Shown here one piece after another: positions 7,804 through 16,413 of a stretch of 56,059 nt of DNA (the stretch's first letter is position 1; the number at the start of each line of letters is the position of its first letter). A program made the translations under genes and the position numbers. Where the stretch lies: the NCBI RefSeq assembly GCF_029871205.1, contig NZ_SSOJ01000106.1, forward strand, positions 1-56,059. Direction: 5' to 3'. The stretch comes from Pseudomonas sp. BN417. GTDB taxonomy: Bacteria; Pseudomonadota; Gammaproteobacteria; Pseudomonadales; Pseudomonadaceae. The notes beneath the pieces were generated by a model. That model did not search any database. It had not been told where the DNA came from and worked only from the letters and a program-made list of their open reading frames with translations.

Positions 7804-8825
7804 GTGCGTACCGTGAGTCGAACCCGGGGAGGCCTGCGCAGTTCGGGTTGCTCCAGAAAGCTGGTCCATCCCAACTGTGAGCCGGAGCCGTCGGCCTGCC
7901 CGAGATTGAAGGGCGGGACTTCGTTCTCGCGCAGTCCCAGTTCAAGATCGCAAGGGGTCTGGTCGCGCAGGAGATAGGCAACCAGCATGCGCAGTCGCTC
8001 GAAGTTCTCGCCCTGAGGAAGAAACTGGCGAAATCGCGCTTCGGAAAGGTTGGTGATGACGATGGTGAACTTGCAGTGGCGCGTCCTGACGCTGTCGCCG
8101 ACACGGAAGCTGTCGCCCAACTGGCCATTGAGACAGCCCAGTTGTGTGCGATCGCTCGGCGCGATGTCGGTGTAGCGCAGTTCGAAGTCGCGGATGGCGA
8201 CGTCCTCAAGACCAAAGCAGTGCGCGACGAGCCCCGCGACCATCGCGGGCGAGCGGCTGCGGTGGACTACCGCACCGGCAAAACTGAGCAGCCGGCTCCA
8301 GGCAATGGGCGTGGCGCCTCGGATGGCGTCGTCCTTCAGCCCAACCAGCGCAAACAGCCGTTGCGATAGGCGGTCGCTCGCGCCGGGGCGAAAGCGTATG
8401 TAGTGCCGATACTTGCGCCAAGCCTGGTGCAGCAGGGTCAGCAATCTGTGGTTGAAGACGTCGAAAAATGCGGGCCGGATGCCCTCGCCCTGACCGGCCT
8501 CGTAGGCAAGTCGCTCCACGTAGTAGTCCGGCAGTGGCGAGTCGGGCCCGTGCATGCCGAAGAAGGTCGCTTGCACCAGGTACTGGTGCGGGTGGCTGTC
8601 TTCGAGGCGCTGCGCCAACGACACGTCGGAGGCGGGAAAGCCCATCCCGGCGTAGTTGGTCAGGCGGATGCGCTGCCCCTCGGCGGCAAAGGCGTCGTCG
8701 GACTCCAAGTCGTCGCCGTGCAGCCCGTGAAGGCGCTCGAGCAGTACAAAGAAGTCGTGGCCCTTGGCTTCGTCGAGGAGAATGGCACTCAAATCAGGGG
8801 CTGCGTTCCGCTGCGCATCGGCCAT
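7800..8825 (-). CDS. tssG: TssG, T6SS baseplate wedge
   Basis: The 341-residue TssG (ImpH/VasB family) is part of the TssEFGK baseplate wedge. Typical stretches are FFVLLERLHGLH near the start, VQATFFGMHGPDSPLPDYYVE around residue 85, and the repeat-type region FNHRLLTLLHQAWRKYR. The start overlaps the tssF 3' end by 37 nt, as in many T6SS operons, which points to coupled synthesis of the heterotrimer (one TssG with two TssF). Confidence 0.95.
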   Translation of the reverse strand: MADAQRNAAPDLSAILLDEAKGHDFFVLLERLHGLHGDDLESDDAFAAEGQRIRLTNYAGMGFPASDVSLAQRLEDSHPHQYLVQATFFGMHGPDSPLPDYYVERLAYEAGQGEGIRPAFFDVFNHRLLTLLHQAWRKYRHYIRFRPGASDRLSQRLFALVGLKDDAIRGATPIAWSRLLSFAGAVVHRSRSPAMVAGLVAHCFGLEDVAIRDFELRYTDIAPSDRTQLGCLNGQLGDSFRVGDSVRTRHCKFTIVITNLSEARFRQFLPQGENFERLRMLVAYLLRDQTPCDLELGLRENEVPPFNLGQADGSGSQLGWTSFLEQPELRRPPRVRLTVRT

Positions 8826-10555
8826 GCGTAGTGCTCCTGATTCTTGACGTTGATGGCTTCCAGCACATGAAACGATGAGATGCTGGCGTAGACGGAAAGA
8901 AAGTGGCTCAGCACCGTACCGAACAGGTAGAGGTCGCCTTCGCAGGAAAAGCCATCCTGGTCGAGCTTGACCACGCTGCGCACGCCCCGGATGGGCAACG
9001 CCTTGAACATGCGATCAACCGGCGCGGTCTCCACTTCCAGCAGGCCATCCAGGCGCATCTGCGTTGCACGTGCACGCTGGATGTCATGATGGGCAGCGAA
9101 GTCGTAGGCTCGAATGACCGCCTTCAATGGATCGGCGGAAAGCAGGGACAGGTAGGTAGGCGACAAGTTGGATATGAGGGTCCATTGCAGGTCGCCCTCC
9201 AGAACTGGCCGGTAGGAGGGCGTAGGCGTGGTCAGGTTGCGGCAAGACACGAATTTCGGCATGTCCTGTGTGCGTTCGCAGATGTCGCCCACAGCCAGCG
9301 ACAATGGCAGGTCACGGTTGGTGCAGGTCAGCGAGAAGGAGACGGTCTCGTCCCGGCCGATGTAGCGCTGTTCGTCGCTGCGCACGAAGGACACCCGGTG
9401 TTCTACGCCCGGGCTCTCCAGCGATTGGTCGATGCGGGTACGGTAGTAGAGCGTGGCATGGCCCTGTTCGTAGTCGATCTGGTGGCGCAGCGACTCGAAA
9501 GGCTGGTAGGTGCGCAGCCATTCGCCGGGCTGGCCGGCGGACTCGCTTTTCCAGCCGTCGACGTGGTCGATGCTGAAAATCTCGAATGCCTCTGGGCGCT
9601 GGCCCGCCGGGCGCAGGCGGTGGTCCACTGTCTTGCCGGTCAGTCGCACCGGCTCGGCCTCATGCTCGAACAGGTTCACCGCCGGGGCGCAGTACAGCGC
9701 CAGGTCGCCCGAATGGATGCGCACGTCGTCGGGCATCGGGCGAGTGAAGTTGAACTCCAGCCGGATACGCTCCGTGCTATGGCTCGGCCAGAGGGAGCGC
9801 AGTCCGGTCAGGCCGAAAAAGAAGTATCTCCGCGGAAAGAGAAAGTACTCCTGGAGGATGCGATATCCATCCAGGGCGTTCTTCGGGTAGGGAAGCAACG
9901 CCTCGTCCGGGCTGAAGCCGGGGAAGACTATCTGGCTGGCGGGAATGTGCCGGACCACGCCATCGCATTCCAAGCGAACATCACCCAGGTACTTGGACAA
10001 CCACAGGTAGAGCGTCATGGCGTTGTAGTCACTGCCGCTCAAGTAGAAGTCCAGCCGTTCGCAGTCGTAGGTGCTTGGCGGATTCTTGCTCAGGGTGGCA
10101 AGGTCCACCCGCACCGTTGACTTCTCCAAGGTATGTGCGTCGCTGACGCCGTCTATCTGCAGCGGGTAGATGGCAACATCCGAGCAGGTCCGATACTCGC
10201 ACTCAACGCCGTCAACGCTGCGCGAGCGTATCCGCATGCCCATGGATATCTGTTGGCGCGTGGTGATGGCCCGGTCCACGGGCGGGAACTGCATGATGGT
10301 CGCGCTGGGCAGTGGCCGCAGGTAGTTGGGCCACAGCAATTGCAGCAGCGGATGTGTCAGCTCCGGGAGGTCATCCTCAATCTTCAAGCGAAGCTTGGCC
10401 GTCAGGAAGGCAAAACCTTCCAGCAGGCGCTCCACGTCCGGGTCAGTCGCTTCCTCACCGAGGAATCTCGCCAACTGCGGATTACTACGCGCGAACACAC
10501 GCCCGAGTCGGCGCATGTAATCCAGTTCTTCCCGGAACTTCCCCTTCAGTGGCAT
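8789..10555 (-). CDS. tssF: TssF, T6SS baseplate wedge
   Basis: The 588-residue TssF (ImpG/VasA family) forms the main wing of the baseplate wedge with TssG. The start MPLKGKFREELDYMRRLGRVFA and the motifs DPDVERLLEGFAFLTAKLRLKIEDD and ELTHPLLQLLWPNYLRPLPS are family-defining. Length is normal. It lies 20 nt after tssE. Confidence 0.96.
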   Translation of the reverse strand: MPLKGKFREELDYMRRLGRVFARSNPQLARFLGEEATDPDVERLLEGFAFLTAKLRLKIEDDLPELTHPLLQLLWPNYLRPLPSATIMQFPPVDRAITTRQQISMGMRIRSRSVDGVECEYRTCSDVAIYPLQIDGVSDAHTLEKSTVRVDLATLSKNPPSTYDCERLDFYLSGSDYNAMTLYLWLSKYLGDVRLECDGVVRHIPASQIVFPGFSPDEALLPYPKNALDGYRILQEYFLFPRRYFFFGLTGLRSLWPSHSTERIRLEFNFTRPMPDDVRIHSGDLALYCAPAVNLFEHEAEPVRLTGKTVDHRLRPAGQRPEAFEIFSIDHVDGWKSESAGQPGEWLRTYQPFESLRHQIDYEQGHATLYYRTRIDQSLESPGVEHRVSFVRSDEQRYIGRDETVSFSLTCTNRDLPLSLAVGDICERTQDMPKFVSCRNLTTPTPSYRPVLEGDLQWTLISNLSPTYLSLLSADPLKAVIRAYDFAAHHDIQRARATQMRLDGLLEVETAPVDRMFKALPIRGVRSVVKLDQDGFSCEGDLYLFGTVLSHFLSVYASISSFHVLEAINVKNQEHYAWPMRSGTQPLI

Positions 10556-10575
10556 CTAGCCTCCTCGGTAATCCA

Positions 10576-11004
10576 TCACATCACGTTGATCCGCTGTTGT
10601 CGGTGGTGCACCAACAGGTCTATCTCCACTTGCTCCGAGGAGTCCTTGACGGGCACCAGACAGTGCAGGCGGAATTGCAGGCCAAGTGGCTGTTCGTTGG
10701 TGGCGAGGGGGTGAACATCCACAACCCGAACCCGTGGTTCGTAGGTGGCCACCACCTCCCTGATTTCCAGGCAGATCTGGTTTCGCAGATCCATCTGGCC
10801 TGCCCCGGCATCGTTCATGTCCGGCAGACCCAGTCCAGGGCAGCTCTGCGAGCCGCCCTGTCGGGTATTGAGCAGTAGCTCCAAATGGTTCTTGATGGCC
10901 CGAATGCGCTCGGTCGCCAGGTCCTGCCGCGTGCGGGCGCGCCGCGGCGGCAGGTTGGGGTCGAGCCGCTCAAACAGGCTTCCTTGTCCCGGCGACCGAG
11001 GCAT
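10576..11004 (-). CDS. tssE: TssE, gp25-like T6SS baseplate protein
   Basis: The 142-residue TssE resembles phage T4 gp25 and starts sheath polymerisation. It has the N-terminal SLFERLDP motif and a gp25-like core (AIKNHLELLLNTRQG...GLPDMND, then EPRVRVVDVHPL). It begins 14 nt after tssC. Length is normal. Confidence 0.95.
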   Translation of the reverse strand: MPRSPGQGSLFERLDPNLPPRRARTRQDLATERIRAIKNHLELLLNTRQGGSQSCPGLGLPDMNDAGAGQMDLRNQICLEIREVVATYEPRVRVVDVHPLATNEQPLGLQFRLHCLVPVKDSSEQVEIDLLVHHRQQRINVM

Positions 11005-11018
11005 GACTCAGCTCCTTG

Positions 11019-12500
11019 TCATTCCTTGTCCAGCCGACCGACCAGCGACAGCTCGAAGTTGGCGCCCATGTACTTGAAGTGCGGGCGGACCGACAACGAG
11101 ACCTGGTACCAACCGGGGTTGCCGGCGACATCCTGCACGGTGACCTTGGCGGCTCGCAGCGGACGGCGGCTGCGCACATCGGACGACGGGCTTTCCTGGT
11201 CTGCGATGTATTGGCGTATCCAGTTGTTGAGCTCGCGCTCCAGGTCCTGGCGCTCCTTCCAGCTGCCGATCTGCTCGCGTTGCAGCACCTTGAGGTAGTG
11301 GGCCAGCCGGTTGACAATCATCATGTAGGGCAGCTGTGTGCCGAGCATGTAGTTGGTCTGCGCGGCTTTGCCTTCCACCGTGTTCGCGAAGACCTTGGGG
11401 CGCTGCACGGAGTTGGCGGAGAAGAAGGCGGCATTGTCACTGTCCTTTCGCATGGTCAGCGGAATGAAGCCCTCACTGGACAGCTCGAATTCCCTACGGT
11501 CGGAGACGAGCACCTCGGTGGGAATCTTGGCCTGCAGCTGACCAAGCGACTCGTACAGGTGGACCGGAAGATCGTCGACCGCGCCACCCGACTGCGGGCC
11601 GATAATGTTCGGGCACCAGCGGAATTGCGCAAAGCTGTCGGTGATGCGGCTCGCCAGCAGGAACGAGGTGTTTCCCCACAAGTAGTTGTCGTGATTGCCG
11701 TCGATGGTTTCGCGATAGTCGAAGCCGCGAACAGGGTTGTCCAACGGGTCGTAGGGCTGACGCAACAGGAAGCGCGGCATGGTCAGCCCCAGGTAGCGGG
11801 CATCCTCAGACTCACGCAGGCCGCGCCATTTGGTAAAGCGCGGGCCTTCGAAGATATCCTTGATTTCCTTGAGGTTCGGCAGCTCCTGGAAAGAGTCCAC
11901 GTTGAGCATTTCAGGGCCGGCCGCGCCCAGGAAGGGGGCGTGAGCCATGGCACCCACCGAGGCAACATATCCAAGCAATTTGATGTCCGGAGCCGAAGGT
12001 CCGAAGGTGTAGTTGCTGACGATGCAACCCACCGGCTCGCCGCCGAACTGGCCGTAGCCGGAGGTGTAGACGTGCTTGTAAAGACCGCTGCGGGTGATAT
12101 CGCTTGCGCTGTCAAAGTCATCCAGCAACTCGCGCTTGGTGACATGCAGCATGTACATGGTGATGTTTTCGCGGAAATTGGTGCGCTCAACGAGTACCTT
12201 GAGGCCGCGCCAAGCCGATTCCAGTTCCTGGAAGGCCGGTTGGTGCAGGACGTCATCAACCTGTTTGGAAAGCAGCGCGTCCAGCTTCGTCAGCATCTGG
12301 TCAACCAGTTGCTTGTTGATCGGCTGTTTGCGATCGCTGGACTTGAGTATCTCGGAGATAAAGACGGCTACACCGCGCTCGGCGATTGCATAGCCTTCCT
12401 GACTGGGCTCAAGGCGCGTTTGCGCCATGATCTGGGCCAGCAGGCCACCTTGCGGTTGGGATTCTTGCTTTTCGGCAGCGGCAGTTTGCGCCTTTGACAT
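11019..12500 (-). CDS. tssC: TssC, large T6SS sheath protein
   Basis: This 493-residue protein (VipB/EvpB family) assembles with TssB into the contractile sheath. Clear family stretches are WRGLKVLVERTNFRENI, YGQFGGEPVGCIVSNY, AHAPFLGAAGPEMLN and the C-terminal PGWYQVSLSVRPHFKYMGA. Two nearby ATGs exist at 12506 and 12500. The second fits better because AAAGGA lies 7 nt before it but only 1 nt before the first. Unusually, the gene is separated from tssB by about 360 nt. Confidence 0.96.
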   Translation of the reverse strand: MSKAQTAAAEKQESQPQGGLLAQIMAQTRLEPSQEGYAIAERGVAVFISEILKSSDRKQPINKQLVDQMLTKLDALLSKQVDDVLHQPAFQELESAWRGLKVLVERTNFRENITMYMLHVTKRELLDDFDSASDITRSGLYKHVYTSGYGQFGGEPVGCIVSNYTFGPSAPDIKLLGYVASVGAMAHAPFLGAAGPEMLNVDSFQELPNLKEIKDIFEGPRFTKWRGLRESEDARYLGLTMPRFLLRQPYDPLDNPVRGFDYRETIDGNHDNYLWGNTSFLLASRITDSFAQFRWCPNIIGPQSGGAVDDLPVHLYESLGQLQAKIPTEVLVSDRREFELSSEGFIPLTMRKDSDNAAFFSANSVQRPKVFANTVEGKAAQTNYMLGTQLPYMMIVNRLAHYLKVLQREQIGSWKERQDLERELNNWIRQYIADQESPSSDVRSRRPLRAAKVTVQDVAGNPGWYQVSLSVRPHFKYMGANFELSLVGRLDKE

Positions 12501-12861
12501 GGTCATGTCCTTTGAAACCTGAATTGATGGGAATGGTTGCTGGATCGCCTAGCGGCTTCGCCATAGGGGCGCGAGGTCGCGCAGCTCCCGGGTTCCGACT
12601 CAATAGAAGTTGGAGTCACCTGCCGTGGGGCCGATGGCCCCTGGCAAGTCGAGTCCGGATATGGAACTGAGCTCGAAGCCCTTTTGCTGAAGTGACTACC
12701 GGTCTCGCATGGCCACCAATGAGGGGTGGCGTCTAGCCAGGCGTGCGGATGCGCGTGGGCGCACGCCATCCCCGCCCCAGCTACCGTTTCCGGCATGTGT
12801 CGCTCATTGGTGATGGCCATATCCCTTGCAACCTTGGGTGGGGAGAGTCGGTGGGCTCGCG
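12501..12861 (-). other. Long tssB-tssC spacer with hairpins, no gene seen
   Basis: tssB and tssC are normally almost adjacent, but here about 361 nt separate them. A 105-codon open frame exists on the minus strand (12503-12820), but it has no recognisable domain, an SD too close to its ATG and an arbitrary-looking C-terminus. Two hairpins are clear: GGGGCC-GAT-GGCCCC at 12627-12641, and GGATG(C)GCGTG / CACGC-CATCC at 12747-12771 with one bulged base. They may affect mRNA processing or the TssB:TssC ratio. No U-tract terminator is seen. Confidence 0.5.
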
Positions 12862-13362
12862 TCAGCTGTTGTTTGAGCCCAGCATCTGATCCAATTCCTT
12901 GGCCAGCTGGTTGCGCGCTTTGTCGTCGCTCAGCAGCCCTTGCAACTGCTTGCGAAACGCGGGGATATTTCCCAGCGGTCCTTTCAAGGCGACCAGTGCC
13001 TCTCGAAGCTCAAGCAGTTTGTTCAACTCGGGGATCTGACGAGCGACAGAGGTTGGGTTGAAGTCGTCGATGGAGCGGAATTTGAGGTCGACATGCAGGG
13101 TGTCTTCGGCGCCCTCCGTCAGTCGGTTGGGGACATCCATCTTCAACCCGATGCCGCTCTCGGCGAGCACATTGTTGAAGTTGTCCTTGTTGACCTGTAC
13201 GGGCACTCGATCTTCGAGCGCGATGTCTTCCTCATGCCCCTTGAAGTCTCCCGTTACCAGCAACTTAAGGGGAAGTTCGACTTCCTCTTGCTCGCCACCC
13301 GTTGCTGGAACGTAAGTAATGTTGATGCGTTCCTTGGGGGCAACTGATCCTTTCTTTGCCAT
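12862..13362 (-). CDS. tssB: TssB, small T6SS sheath protein
   Basis: The 166-residue TssB (VipA/ImpB family) forms heterodimers with TssC that build the contractile sheath. The start MAKKGSVAPKERINITY and the stretches LPLKLLVTGDFKG and VPVQVNKDNFNNVLAE are typical. The ATG at 13362 has GGAG about 8 nt upstream; an upstream in-frame extension would run into the promoter region. It is the first gene of the minus-strand tss operon, divergent from clpV. Confidence 0.96.
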   Translation of the reverse strand: MAKKGSVAPKERINITYVPATGGEQEEVELPLKLLVTGDFKGHEEDIALEDRVPVQVNKDNFNNVLAESGIGLKMDVPNRLTEGAEDTLHVDLKFRSIDDFNPTSVARQIPELNKLLELREALVALKGPLGNIPAFRKQLQGLLSDDKARNQLAKELDQMLGSNNS

Positions 13363-13832
13363 TAGCCACTCCTTCGATTTGTCGATTGTGAGTTGGTGTC
13401 CATTGAAGCTGCTTTGCTTGAGAGTAGAGCCAGGCTGCGACCTTGCAGATGGACAGAAAAGCGTGCCGCGACGTGCTTGAAACACACACCCTTGGGGCTC
13501 CATGGCGCTCCATGGAGTGCGTGTGCGCCTGCAACAAAGGCCGAGGCTAGAGCATGGGCAAGCCCCAAAGGAATAAGAATTTTCTCAATCGCCCACGAGA
13601 AATATCCTGTTCGTCGAGATGCGTCTTAGTTGATGTCTGCCGTCACTCTTTTCGGAAAATTCTCATATACGAGCGATATCCGCGCGTGTTCTCTTTCAAG
13701 GTCATTGCGCGTGCAAACGTGAGATTCGGTGTTTACGCAGAACACAAAGCTCTATTTCGGTGAGTTCACGGCTTATATGAATGAGCTGTCCTGAAACAGG
13801 GAAGTCTTCTACCTTGAAGTGAGTTTCAACAC
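13363..13832. promoter_or_regulatory. Divergent T6SS promoter region (tssB / clpV)
   Basis: The 470 nt between tssB and clpV hold no credible gene and become A+T-richer towards clpV. On the plus strand, AGGCTGCGACCTTGCA (13432-13447) has GG and GC elements at sigma-54 spacing, a moderate match (AGGC/TTGCA), although it lies almost 390 nt from clpV. The direct repeat CTCCATGG at 13498-13505 and 13508-13515 is separated by CG and could be a protein-binding site. I could not identify a convincing sigma-54 site facing tssB. Confidence 0.4.
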
Positions 13833-16400
13833 ATGATCACGGTTGATCTAGCGGCACTATTCGAACGCCTTAGCCCCTTCTGCCGAAATGCAGTGGAGGA
13901 AGCAGGAAGCCTGTGCATCGGCCAACGCGGTGCGGAGGTGACGGTTGCCCATCTAATGACGGCCTTCCTCGATCAGCCTGGTTGTGACGTGCGTGGCGTA
14001 CTGGCGGATGCCGGCATCGGTGTCGATGCTGCGCGGCATGCACTGTCCACGGCGTTCCCCGGCCGCGACGGTGGCCACAGCCAGTACCCTTCCTTCTCGC
14101 CGCTTCTCGTCGATGTGCTCCAAGAGGCTTGGCTACTCAGTTCGGTCGAGCTGGCGCAGCCGCATATCCGGAGCGGCGCGATCTTCCTGGCGACCTTGCT
14201 CAATCCGGCGCGCTACCTGCCGTTGGCAGCTATTCATCTGTTCGATGGCGTGAACCGGGAAGCGCTGCGCAAGCGCTTCACTGTCCTGCTGTCGGCGTCG
14301 GCCGAGGCCATAGGGGTAGACGCTGATACGGCGGGACGCAGAGACGCGGCAGGTGACGACAGTGCACTGGCCAAATTCGGCAATGATTTCACCGCGCAGG
14401 CGCGCGATGGTCGTATTGACCCTGTACTTTGCCGCGATGCCGAGATCGATCTGATGGTCGATATCCTCTCGCGTCGGCGCAAGAACAACCCCATCGTCGT
14501 GGGCGACGCCGGTGTGGGCAAAAGCGCGGTGGTCGAGGGGCTGGCTTTGCGCATCGTGCAGGGCCGCGTTCCCGAACCGTTGCGGGCGGTCGAGCTCTGG
14601 GGGCTGGACCTTGGCGCCTTGCAGGCCGGGGCGTCGGTGAAGGGGGAATTCGAGAAGCGCCTCAAGGCGGTCATCGACGAGGTCAAGGGCGCCTCCCGGC
14701 CGATCATTCTATTCATCGACGAAGCCCATACCCTTATCGGTGCCGGCAACGCCGCCGGTGGGAGCGACGCCGCCAATCTCCTCAAGCCGGCATTGGCGCG
14801 CGGCGAATTGCGCACCATCGCCGCGACGACCTGGTCAGAGTACAAGAAGTACTTCGAGAAGGACCCAGCCCTGACCCGCCGTTTCCAGCTCGTCAAGCTG
14901 GAGGAGCCTACGCAGGAGCAGGCCGTGCACATCCTGCGCGGGCTGCGCCCCATCTACGAGGCCTCGCACCAGGTGTTCATCGGTGACGACGCCCTACAGG
15001 CTGCCGCCACGCTCGCAGGCCGATACATTTCCGGACGGCAATTGCCGGACAAGGCCATCGACGTGCTGGACACTGCGTGCGCCCGGGTGGCTTCCGCACT
15101 GGCAGAGCCGCCGCGGCGGCTGTGCGCTCTGGAGACCAAGCTCAGCCAGATCGACGCGGAATCTTTCCAGCTGCTACGCGATGGACGGGCGGGACGCACG
15201 GTCTCCCCTGGCCGACTGGAAGCGCTGGCGACGACCCGGCATGGCGTTGAGCTGAGCATCGAGGAGTTGCGCCAAGCCTGGGAGCAGCAGAAGGCGCTGG
15301 TCGATGAAGTCGTGTCGCTGCGCAGAAGGGAGGAGGGTGAGGAGGTTTCCCTCGTCCTCGCCGACAAGCTCGGTCAATTGGCAGAGCTGCAGCGCAAAGG
15401 AGCACTGCTCCATCCCGATGTCGGTGCCGAGCAAATCGCCCAAGTTATCGCAGACTGGACGGGAATACCCGCCACGACTATCAACAGCGATCAGATGGCG
15501 CGTCTGGACAGCCTGCCGGCCAATCTCCGCAATCGCGTGAAAGGCCAGGACGGTGCGCTGGATATCGTCTACCGACGGCTGCTCACTGCACTGGCCGACT
15601 TGCGGCGCCCGGGTACACCGATGGGGGCATTTCTGCTGGTCGGCCCGAGCGGCGTCGGCAAGACCGAGACGGCGCTGGCGGTGGCTGATTCGCTCTTCGG
15701 CGGCGAACAGTTCCTCACCACCATCAACATGTCCGAGTACCAGGAGAAGTTCACCGTCTCGCGGCTGCTGGGCGCTCCGCCGGGTTATGTCGGCTACGGA
15801 GAGGGTGGCGTGCTGACCGAGGCCATCCGCAAACAGCCCTACTCGGTGGTGCTGCTGGACGAGGTGGAAAAGGCCCATCCGGAAGTCCTGAACGTGTTCT
15901 ACCAGGCTTTCGACAAGGGTGAACTGGCAGACGGCGAAGGCAGGCGCATCGACTGCCAGAACGTCCTGTTCTTCCTGACGTCCAACCTCGGCTTTGACGA
16001 AAGCGACAACTCCCTGACCGATCTCGATGCGGATACGCTGCGCCAACGGCTCATGCGCTTCTTCAAACCGGCGCTGCTGGCGCGGATGCAGATAGTTCCG
16101 TATCGCTATCTGGACGAGGTCGTCCTCAACGACATCATCGACAGCCGCCTGCAGCGGCTGCAACAGCAGTTTTCCCAACGCTACAACGCCACCCTGGTGG
16201 TGGCACCGGAAGCGCGCGATGAACTGCGGACGCGCTGCTCACGGCATCAGAACGGCGCCCGTATGCTCGATGCCAGCATCGACGGCGAGCTGCTCCCCCC
16301 TCTCTCGCTGGCAGTGCTCCAGCGGTTGTCTCGAGGGGACGAGTTTCAGCGGGCGGAAGTCGGCTGGGCAGACGGCACGTTCGCGGCAACGCTCGGCTGA
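13833..16400 (+). CDS. tssH: TssH / ClpV, T6SS sheath-disassembly ATPase
   Basis: The 855-residue AAA+ unfoldase pulls contracted TssBC sheaths apart for reuse. It has an N-terminal Clp repeat domain (1-150), a first ATPase domain with Walker A GDAGVGKS near residue 224 and Walker B ILFIDEAHTL, a middle coiled region (about 410-520), and a second ATPase domain with Walker A GPSGVGKT near 603 and Walker B VVLLDEVEKAHPEV. Length is typical for ClpV1-type proteins. It opens the plus-strand operon and ends 13 nt before the sigma-54 activator gene. Confidence 0.96.
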   Translation: MITVDLAALFERLSPFCRNAVEEAGSLCIGQRGAEVTVAHLMTAFLDQPGCDVRGVLADAGIGVDAARHALSTAFPGRDGGHSQYPSFSPLLVDVLQEAWLLSSVELAQPHIRSGAIFLATLLNPARYLPLAAIHLFDGVNREALRKRFTVLLSASAEAIGVDADTAGRRDAAGDDSALAKFGNDFTAQARDGRIDPVLCRDAEIDLMVDILSRRRKNNPIVVGDAGVGKSAVVEGLALRIVQGRVPEPLRAVELWGLDLGALQAGASVKGEFEKRLKAVIDEVKGASRPIILFIDEAHTLIGAGNAAGGSDAANLLKPALARGELRTIAATTWSEYKKYFEKDPALTRRFQLVKLEEPTQEQAVHILRGLRPIYEASHQVFIGDDALQAAATLAGRYISGRQLPDKAIDVLDTACARVASALAEPPRRLCALETKLSQIDAESFQLLRDGRAGRTVSPGRLEALATTRHGVELSIEELRQAWEQQKALVDEVVSLRRREEGEEVSLVLADKLGQLAELQRKGALLHPDVGAEQIAQVIADWTGIPATTINSDQMARLDSLPANLRNRVKGQDGALDIVYRRLLTALADLRRPGTPMGAFLLVGPSGVGKTETALAVADSLFGGEQFLTTINMSEYQEKFTVSRLLGAPPGYVGYGEGGVLTEAIRKQPYSVVLLDEVEKAHPEVLNVFYQAFDKGELADGEGRRIDCQNVLFFLTSNLGFDESDNSLTDLDADTLRQRLMRFFKPALLARMQIVPYRYLDEVVLNDIIDSRLQRLQQQFSQRYNATLVVAPEARDELRTRCSRHQNGARMLDASIDGELLPPLSLAVLQRLSRGDEFQRAEVGWADGTFAATLG

Positions 16401-16413
16401 TCGGGGATACGAC

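Noticed and set aside
12503-12820. 105-codon frame between tssB and tssC as a gene
   Set aside because: The SD is too close to the ATG, no domain is recognised and the composition resembles non-coding DNA.
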